From: Enoplolaimus lenunculus
Lineage: Eukaryota; Nematoda; Enoplea; Enoplida; Thoracostomopsidae
Reading direction: 5' to 3'
DNA length: 64,000 nucleotides
NCBI GenBank assembly: GCA_030248215.1
Contig: JASANG010004061.1
Location: 124,001 to 188,000 of the forward strand
The notes under the pieces were generated by a model. The model did no database searches, was not told the DNA's origin, and saw only the letters and a list, made by a program, of their open reading frames with translations. Below, one piece after another: positions 50,601 to 61,400 of this stretch (position 1 is its first letter; each line of letters begins with the position of its first letter). The position numbers were made by a program, and so were the translations under genes.

Positions 50601-53600
50601 GATGTTGGCCAAGTTGATGAATTGATTATCGGAATCCTGAGTTCTGAATGTTCTAACGCAGATTGAGTGATATAACTCATTCTGAGTTAAAATCAACCCA
50701 TTGAAATTTTACAGTGAGTATACTAAATTAATTAAATGCTTTCGGGAAGCTGAAATCAAAGTACTGTAGTGACCCAAATAAGTGGGGTAATAATAGAGGG
50801 GTTCCTATTTTGAGTCCCAATCAATTGAACTCCGTATCCTTAATAAGAGTCCATAAGCAGATAAAGTTCCTAAACCCTAATTAGAGTCCATAAATATCAA
50901 TTGTCCCAAATTGTAACGCATAAATGATTCCAGCATCAAATGCATTTGAGTTCGAAACTTTAAAAAATACATAGTTTTGAAAGTACATTCTTAAATATCT
51001 TGCATTATCGCTCAAGCTTTTGATACAAAACAAATAAACGTTTAATTCAACGGATAGTTGCATATCAGAGATATATCAGTAACGAAGGGCGGCGGAGTGC
51101 AGGTTAAAAATAAATAACAGTCCGTAATCCAATAACAGGACCGACCTCCTATGGAGAAGCAAAATAAATATCAGTTTCTCCTTTTATTCGGGTCACTACA
51201 GTAACCAGTTTATCAGCCCTCGGGCTGATAATCTTTATATCTGTTCTATGTAGGAGGCAATAACTCGAGCACGAAACTCAATGCAATTTCAACCTTTAAA
51301 TTTAAGACACAGTCCTCTGGCGCAAAGGAATTTGATTCTTTTAAATTTAAGACACATTCCACTTGCGCACTGGAATTTAATTCTGTTAATTTTAAGACAC
51401 GGACGCAATGGAATTTCATTCTTTTAAATTTAAGACACGGGCGCAATGGAATTTTATTGTTTTAAATTTAAGACACAGTTCGCTGGCGCAATGGAATTTT
51501 ATTGTTTTAAATTTAAGACACAGTCCATTGGCGATAGCAGAAACTGCTGTTTGCATTCAGGATTGTTGTTATTTTTTTAGATCCATGTTTGGAATTACGA
51601 GTCACAAACGCTCATGTGCAAGTGTCTTTTGATTTACTGCATGCAAACGCAACATGTTATCCGGGCTATTATTTTGAAAATGGCACCACTGATGACGTCA
51701 TCGATTGCTTAGATTATGCAAATTGGCCAAATCCGTATCCGATGTGTTATCCGTTGTGTGAAATTGTCAATCCAATTGAGGATGGTATTGACAATTTTAA
51801 GTATTATTTGTAGTTTACCCGTTTTCAATGTGAGTTTGACGCTAAATTTGATTCGCTTAGAGTCAATTTTTGGACACCGTCGAATGGTTTAAGGTCTGAT
51901 TTCATTAATTTTATAATTAAATATTTATAAGTTGGGTTAGAATTTGACTACGAATGATAATCCGGCGGCGCCTGGTTAATTTACACTGACGTCGTTCAGT
52001 GTACTATTTTGCGGGCGGTAAACAATTGTTTGTCTGGCCCATGTTACTTTAAGAAGCGTCCAGGTTTCTGGTGTGTCTATAAAAGAGTAGATTTAGATTC
52101 TAGATTACATTTTTTGCTTATGCTTAGGCTTACGCTTAGGCTTAGGCTTACGCTTAGGAACACATTTCTGCCACGCTTAGGCTTAGGGTTAGGAATACGT
52201 TTAATCTACTGTTACGCCCCTAAAAGTAACATTAGCCGTTTGTCTTGTGAGCAGTAGTTTAATCTGAGGTATCAGATGACAATCAGTATTTTGACGATTG
52301 CATAGAAACTAAGAACCGTCTTATTGCCTTGGGCTAAACGTAACCATTATTTGTTAACGATGACCGTATCAACCAGACACAGCCAATTGAATCTACAGAT
52401 TTAATGAAAAGTCAGAATGATAGCTTTTGTATGTAGCATCAAATCATCTGAATCTTCTGAAAGTTTTGTTTCAGCGAAGCCAAGGAACCTAAGTTTTAAG
52501 CCCTGTTCACACGTGTAACTTTTAGGTGCAAGAACTTGTAGCTGCAACTTGCACTTGAAAGTTTTGTCCAAAATTCCGTTCGAAAAACTTGCAGCTGCAA
52601 ATAATTCATTAAAAATCATAGCGTGGAATTTAGTTTACACTTGTCAATAACCATGCAAGTTCAGTGAATTTATTGCATCCGCTTTCTGTTTGGCGGATGA
52701 AAATACGCAAGTGCTGTGTGCAATTTGCAGCTGAAAGTTGTTGTAGCAAAAACTGGCACGTGTGAAAAGGGCTTTAGGCTTCGTTCTGTTTTTTTTCGAA
52801 AAGCGCAGATAATTTATATATGCCGACAAGTGCTAACGTGACAGTGAAGTTATTCATAAGAAACACACAGTAGTGAACAGTTGCAGGATTATTCGCTATA
52901 ATAAACTGCTAAAGCAACGATGTTGCAATACTGGCAGTTCAGGCTCGTAGCCAACACACCCTGCTAGAGTAGCTAATCATTTTTCAGAACGGGCATACAA
53001 AGGTTTTCGATGAGTTACAAGCAAGGTTGAAAATTTTATAAGGTGGTCAAAATTTGTCCACACTGACTGAGACCTCTTGGTTTTGTTTAGCTACGGGTTC
53101 GTGGTGGTTGTGTTGAGATAAATAGGTAACTGGCTAGTAATTATGTATCTAACGTTTCAGAAACATGTCCATCAAACGGCAACTACTATACAGAATTCAT
53201 TGATCCGTACTGCTATTGGTTACACAAATCAAATGAATTTCAATGGAAAGCAAAATCGAAATGTTATGATAACGACGCAATGCTGCTTATTGTGCGAAAT
53301 CGTGCAGTATGGGACTTTACCGGTCGAGCCATTAATGTACGGACGGTTATGCTAATTCTAATGCCCCCATTCACATGTGCAAGTTTTTGCAGCGAGAGCT
53401 CGCATCTGCAACTTGCATGAAATACTTGCAGCTGCAACTATTTTCAAAGCAAGATTTCGATTGACCAATCAAACGGAAGGTGCAAAAAATTCAAGTGACT
53501 TGCAGCTACGTTTAATGTGAATGAAATAAAATAGCATGAATTTCAGTGAATAATTTGCAGATGCAAGAACTTCAACGCTGCTTTGTGATCGAACTTGCAT

Positions 53601-55167
53601 ATGTAAGTTGCACGTACAAGTTTTTGCTGCAAAAATTTGCACGTGTGAATACGGCTTAAGAGTTTCGATGTGAACGAAAACTGCATTTTAGAACACATGT
53701 TGAAATTGAAGTTTATCGCTGATAAGCTTTATTTGAAAACATTTATTTCAATAATTTGAGGAAGATTTTAACCTGTAAAATTTTAACAAATTAAAAATTT
53801 TCAAACCTTTTTGTTTTCGCATATTACGTACGCTATGTTAATTTATTGTCAAGTTATTTGTGTGCAGTTTTTTTCCAAATTGCAGCAACAGTCTCTGGTG
53901 ACAATGGTTGGGTTTCCAAAATCTTGCTTAAGTATTCACTTAAGATGTACTTTAGTAATTGCTTAAGTTACACACTTCAGTAAATACTAATCTTTTTGAG
54001 CTAATACAAATAACCGCCTGATGTGAGAAACAATCATTTACAAAAAAGCTATAGTTTTGCTTTATATTACGGAGGCATGGCGAGTTAACAGTTTTAATTA
54101 GGTCAACGCTAATATAAGCGAACTGTTACTTTGTAATATATCCAATTTAGTCAGTGACTTATGTATTTACTTAACTTAAGTGTACCCTTTGAAAAACGAC
54201 AAAATGGCCAAGTAATTGCTTACAACATACTTAAGTATGGTTTCAGAAACCCAGCCACTATGTATAAATCAGAATAGCAATCTACGGCGACAAAATTTTG
54301 TAACTGATTAACCGTCCGTATTATTTTTGTGGCAGTCAAAAATTTATTACTATAAGAACGGTACAGATACCTGGTATGTGTACCCCGATGTTCTGGCCGT
54401 ATAAAAATGCTCAAACCTACTGCCTTTTGCGTAGCAGTTGAAATCTGAAGATATCCACATCTGTCGGACGCTTTTCACCTAATCCGACGCCAATTGGTTA
54501 GTAAACATATACCATCAACGAACATATTTCCAGCGTCCGTACAACAGGCGAATAGCATTCCTTAGCATGAGTACTGTAAATATAGGTAACAGCCTAATAC
54601 CATAGTAGCTAACACCCTGTTTGCAATATTTAGGCATTAATCCTAAAGTGTATTTGCAATTTATAGAACTGATGATTGGATCATGTAAAATGTTTAACTA
54701 TCCTACTTATACTCCGTTAACAATTTAGAACAGAGTGTTTTCAAAAATTAAAAACGTAGTTATTTTTATCTTCAGTGTGCAACGCACTGAAACTTTTTGG
54801 TTTGGCTTCAGTGCGTTGCATACTACACCGTCAAAGATGACCTGGTATACGCATGATATTGTGGAAATTGCATTACGATTATATATTGTAGGCAAAATAT
54901 ACCGCAACTGATACTCGACGCGCGTATATTAACGGCGAAGCTGTGACTGTAAATTTGCCAACGTCAAATTTGTCAAAATTTGCAAACTATTTTACAGAAT
55001 CAGCGTTGCACGGTACCTTGACGTCAGATTCTTATCTTTTAGAACGTTGTAAGTCGATGTTGTCGTGGATTAAAACTTTTGACCAGTCAATTTTGGTTTA
55101 TAGCGTACGTGCTTATTTACTATATTGGAGCGGCATTATTTAAGACAAGATGTTGTTAAATAACTGA

Positions 55168-55200
<33 letters not shown>

Positions 55201-55367
55201 GTTGTTGTTGTTATTATTATTATTATTGTTATTATTATGATTATTCTTGTTATTATTATTATTATTACTATTATTATTATTCTTGTTGTTATTATTATTA
55301 TTATTATTGTTATTATTATGATTATTATTATTCTTGCTATTATTAATATTCCTGTTATTATTATTAA

Positions 55368-55436
<69 letters not shown>

Positions 55437-58400
55437 CATCATCATTATTATCATTATTATTATTTTTCTTTGCTTGCTTTATTGCTATATTTACGAAAAC
55501 CATGGTTGTTTTATTTAAGCGATAAGTACACTCAGTAACCGCAATTTGGTTATGAAACGAAATTCAGATCAAACATTTGAACTTTCGTCAGATAATGGAA
55601 TGCTGACACGGTTGCCTTATTTCTGTGAGAAATGTAAGCAATTACTTATGTATGGATTATTTGAGCTCGTAGCCAGATGGCAACCAGATAATCTTAGCTT
55701 TGCCCGTTCGGTAAAATTTTGATCCAATTAAAAAATTTTCAACTTTGCTTGTAAATTTTGTGAAATCCGTATTTTAGCCACCCCCGCAGGTTGAGCTGGC
55801 TACGCGTCTGCATTCATTATGTATGTATATAATATATTATGCACCAACTTTGAACCCATATATATGGAGTTCCATGTTTTTTACCTTTAAACTATATCGA
55901 TTCATGAACATGCTTTATTTGGTCATAGTTTCAGCCATTGGCGTCAAGATTTCAGAAGGGGGAGATTATTTGAAGCGGGTTTCGTGTGTTGCAAACTGAA
56001 AGCGTGTGTAAAACCTCCCGTGCTAAGATTTCATGGGAGGGTGACAACTAAAATACCCGGGTTACGCCCTGGTTTCAGCTGAGTTTTAGATTCACATTGC
56101 TGGTTCCAAGGTCGGTTGAAAGTCTTGCAACAATTATGACAAGCACAAGCTAAAAATAAAGGTGGCCCTGTACTTAGTTTTCGGTCTCGGCCGTTTTGCG
56201 TCTTACGGTAATTCACGAACAAGCGGCGCGGTCAGAGGCGGATCTAAAAATTTCTGACGGAGGGCGGGCAGGCAGGTGTTATGAAATGCCAAAATTTCAA
56301 GGTAAGAACCTTATCATTTTATCACTAAAAAGTTTTCTAAGGGGAAAAATTGTTAATGTAGAAACCTTATCATGTTATCACAAAAAATTTCAGAGGGTAA
56401 AAATTGTGTTATCTTACAAAAAAATTGCCGAAGAACAAAATTGTATTATAGGGACCTTACCATTTTACAACGCAAAAATTGTGACGCCGGGAAACTATGC
56501 CCCCTCCCCGCTGGATCCGCTAGTGGGCACGGTTCCGGATCACATTTAAGTCATCAAAATGTATAGCGCTACCCTTAATGCTTCTACAGTCTGCGATTCA
56601 GATGGAGATAAAAGTTCATACGGCATGGCTGTGGGTGGATATTTGTATATTTGTTTATTCGGTATGATTTTAGTTGTTGGCGATTGCATGAAACGATGTG
56701 ACCCCCTAAACGCGACGTTGCTTCTTAACGTTTCGTATTCACAACTGGAGCCTTTTGTAGTTGGTACAATTGCAATATTCGAATGCCCAGCTGATAACCA
56801 ACTCGTTGGACCACAGTCTTTAATGTGTTTGAGGAACGGCACATGGAATGATACAGTACCCTATTGTCGAAGTAAGATATTGCGTTGTGGGGTTCTTGTT
56901 TTGATTAATGACTCCAGTGAAACCAGTTGAATCAGAACGGTATTACGGTAGCATTTGACGATTTGTTAGCAAAACACAACGTTTTTTTTGTTCGAAGGCA
57001 TTTGGTTGAAGAATCATGGACACTTAATATTATGAAACGTATACCAATCAACGCGCAACAGCCATTTTGTATGGTTTTTTCGGTTTTTTTTGCGTGGGGA
57101 CAGCCATGTTTTGTTCGACCCTACTTGATAACACAATGCCGTCTGTGAAAACATTATAGATACTAATTGAGAATTTTTTCATTAACACTTTCTCACGTGA
57201 ATATTTTCAATTTCATATTAGATGCACTATCAAGGTAAGATTCGATCCGCAGTCTCTCGGGTATGAGGCGGTTTACGATGACCATTCAGCTATAGGAGCT
57301 TGACGCTCGAGCCCTATGGGGCTCTCACGTCTTGTAGAGATTTTGCACTGCATTTATGTGTCAGAATTATTGAGCATTGCTACAGTGTCTGTGTTGCTGA
57401 TATATTACTTGTATTTATTTGCTCATAGTATACTCTATGAGTTAAAGGGTTAAATGCCCATTAATATGGCGCAGAGCTGACTATGAATCAAATTATTTTT
57501 GATTGTAAACCTAGTTTTATTCTCCAGATTCTGCGATGGGCTCTCACGTCTTGTAGAGATTTTGCACTGCATTTATGTGTCAGAATTATTAAGCATTGCT
57601 ACAGTGTCTGTGTTGCTGATATATTACTTGCATTTAGTTGCTCATAGTATACTCTATGAGTTAAAGGGTTAAATGCCCATTAATATGGCGCAGAGCTGAC
57701 TATGAATCAAATTATATTTGTTTGTAAACCTAGTTTTATTCTCCAGATTTTGCGATTTTGTTTAAAATCTTAAACGTTGTCCATTTCAAGTCATTTTTTC
57801 TTTACGATATTGCAATTTTTACAACATAAAGCATGAAACAGTTGTTACAAACTGCATTAAAAGTTGTGACCAATGTAAAGAACAGCGGCGGAACAATATT
57901 ATAAGCATACGCTGAAACCTAAGCCTAAGCCTAAACCGAAGCGTATGAATGAGCATATTCCTAAGCCTAAGCCTCATCCTAAGCCTAAACCTAAGCGTAA
58001 GAATGAGCATATTCCTAAGCCTAAGCCTAAGCCTAAGCCAAGTAAAAAAATTAGTCTACAGCTTAAGCTTACTCTATTCTAGTCACACAGAAAAATGTTC
58101 CGCCTCTAATCTTAACATGGGCCAAAATTATGTTTTTAGGCATTTTATGCGGCGACGGTTGGCTTCAATATCATCAATGCTGCTATGATACTAACGTTGA
58201 TAACAACGACACGTTCTATAACGCAGAACATTCGTGCAATTCAAAATTGTCACATTTGCCGTCAATTGAGTCAGTTGGAGAACTTGACTTTGTGGTAACG
58301 TTGGCTGATGCAATGTTTGAATCAAGTAAAATTTACTGCAATTATTTTCCAAACATTATTTAGTCGAAAACGTTCAAGACTTAGTGGTATACGTTTAGGT

Positions 58401-61400
58401 TTAGGCTTAGGTTTGTAATTAAATATTTTTACTTGTGACCTGAGCGATTGATAAGATTGTATCGGTGGTCTAAAGCCAGTTTGTTTTTAGTTCAATTCAA
58501 GTATACTTCATGAAAATAGTGAGTAGCCAAATTGATTCTCTCCGAAATAGGCTTTTTCGGACTACACAAATTGAGTCAAAATTCGAATCCGCCACCGTCA
58601 AACGTGCGAATCTGACTCTGGTGCAGTCGAATTTTGACTCAATTTGTGTAGTCCCTTAGAGCCTATTTCGGACAGAGTCAAATTTGAATCATCATTTTTT
58701 GCAGTGTAGTTACTCAAAATTATTGTCATTTGTTTTTGTTACAAAAATAATACATTCGTTGAAATTAATTTGTTGAGTAAAAAAAGCTTAAAATATAAAA
58801 AATTCAGAAATCAGCCAGGCCTAAGCATTTAAGGGTTACGTTATTTGTGTCACTTACTCAATTAGATGTAGTAGACGAACAAGCCAAACTGTAATTAACT
58901 TTATAAGCTCAGTGAAGTTGCATAATTATTCACACATGTAAACTAAATTCCTAGCTATGATTTTTAATGAATTATTTTCAGCTGCAAGTTTTTATAACGG
59001 GATTTTGGACAAAACTTGCATACGCAAGTTGCAGCTGCAAGTTCTCGCATCAAAACGTGCACGTGTGAACATGGCTTTAGACAACCCTTAATGCCGACTG
59101 AGTGGCGATAGATTGAAATATAAGCAAAAAATGTTGCGTATGCAGAAGTAATACTGAACAATTGAAATGTGCTATGGCAGTTTTTAGAACAACATTTACA
59201 ATTATTCAAGTGACTTGTTTTAGGTTCACGTTTTTGGGTCGGATATCACGGATATCAACTAACTGCATCAAATCAACAAGGTTTCATAGCTACTGACTGT
59301 ACCAATTACCAAACGTCACTGGCTAATTGGGTGACTGGTCAACCAGACGCGTATTTGGATTATTTCGCGTTCGTTGCAAAATAATATTTCTGTTCGGTTT
59401 TGCAATTTTGTTCAAGAAGTCACTTAAAAAAGAAACAAAAAAATCATCGCGTTCATAATTTATTTGTTTATTAAATACAAAAAAAGTATGTAAAAGTTGA
59501 ATTCATTTTTGAACAGTTCAAAATATTAATAAGTCAAAATGTTCACAAAAATTTGGTCAATGTAAAGAACAGGGCCGGAACAGTATTATATGCATATTCC
59601 TAAGCCTAAGCCTAAGAATAAGCGTAAGGCTAAGTGAAAGAATGAGCATATTGCTAAGCCTAAGCCTAAGCCTAAGCCTAAGAGTAAGCCTAAGCGTAAG
59701 AATGAGCATATTCGTAAGCATAAGCCTAAACCAAGCAAAAAATGTGTATAAAGCTTAAACTTAATCTCTTCTAGTCGCACAGAAAAACGTTTTGCTCCTG
59801 ATCTTTACATGGGCCAAAATCGTAAGCAGAACTCGCCGAATAATGGTCTAAACTTTTGACTATTTTTAACAGTTAGAAATATACCAACGTAGTTGATTGT
59901 ATTTTAGCACAAAAAGTTGCGTTCAAATAACTACTGATAGTTACTGGAGTGATGAACACTGTGCACTTCCTGTTCCGTATTTTTGCAAAAAATGTCCAGG
60001 TAAACATTAGCGTTTTGTGTATTTTACGAAAACTGTGACACAGATAATCAGGTTTATATCTAAAGAACACATTGGCTGGGTTTTTGAAACCCTACTTAAG
60101 TACCACTTTATACTTATGAACGGAAAGTATTGCTTCATTGTTACGTCAATAACTTAATTTTAACAGTACCGGAGCAGGTTTGAGTGGGTTCCCAAAAATT
60201 CCAGGGTGCGGCTCCCTTTGAGGTGGGGCCGCCAGATGGGGCGTATGAGGGTGGGCTGCTACGGCCCGGAATTTTAGTAGTTATTATTTTTGTTCAAAAA
60301 TGTAAGTATTTACTTAAGACAGCGAATTAAGTCATTACTTAAGCATTGAGTAAACAATTAAGTAAGATTTCAGAAACCCAGCCATTGTTTGTGCAGATTT
60401 ACTTATGTGTTCAATTGAGAATTGATCGACCGATTTTAACGTCTTACCGTACACGAATACGCAAAAGTTATGTTTTAGTCAGATGATTTCTCGCACTGTG
60501 TGTCTCGAACGTTCACCCGAGGTTCTACGTCAAATATTAACCTGGTTACAATAGTATATAATAGGTGTCAATGACCCATCCAGGTCAATTTGATCTACTT
60601 TGCTAATTACCTTAACCAATTTAACCAAAAAAATGATTTGGCACAAATTGAGCGAAAGTGTTTGAACGCATTGTGAAACGAAATTTGGTTCCGTTGTATA
60701 ACCAGTTCATCTGGTAGTTTTTATGAATGAATCCGGAAATGTGTTTATTTTTAGCCAGAGATCCTGTCTGCGTTGGTATGTTCCATTGTATAGTTTTTAT
60801 ATAACGAATCAATGGTGACGTGATTGCAGTGCCGGAACAGACAGAAGTGGGGGATACCCCCTAACTCCAGGATGGGGCTTCCAAACTCGCGAGCGAAGCG
60901 ATCGAGTAGCCAGACGCATTTTAAAACTTCGGCGGTTTTTGTTTCAAACGGTTAAAGGTGGGGGACCTTTTAGGGGTGGGGGCCCCACTAATCGGGGTGT
61001 GGAGGGTGACTGCTCCGGCTCTGCGTGATAGACTGCTAGAGGCAGGGGGGTAACTGTCACTTTGACATGTTTCGAACAATTTTAGTTAATTCTAAGCACG
61101 AAATGTGGGATTATTTTTGGCAATGAATATATGTTGGCTTCAATAATATCTTGATTGCTCGAGCTATACTGATTCTAGTTACTGGTTTTCAAATGTTAAG
61201 ATTTACGGTTTTAGCCTAAAAATAAATCATCGTTGCCAAGAAATAAGGTTGATCGGAGCTAAAAACTTAGAACGACAGCGAAACAAAAAATGGCAGTATA
61301 ATTTGTTGAAGTTCAACGCAAATACTTTGCATTACTAGATAGAATTTACGTAAATAGCTTGATTTCAAACCAACCGACGGTGTAATAATAACCACTAGTC

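Noticed and set aside
55140-55525. Poly-Ile, poly-Asn and poly-Leu frames
   Set aside because: Translation of the (ATT)n microsatellite in different frames.
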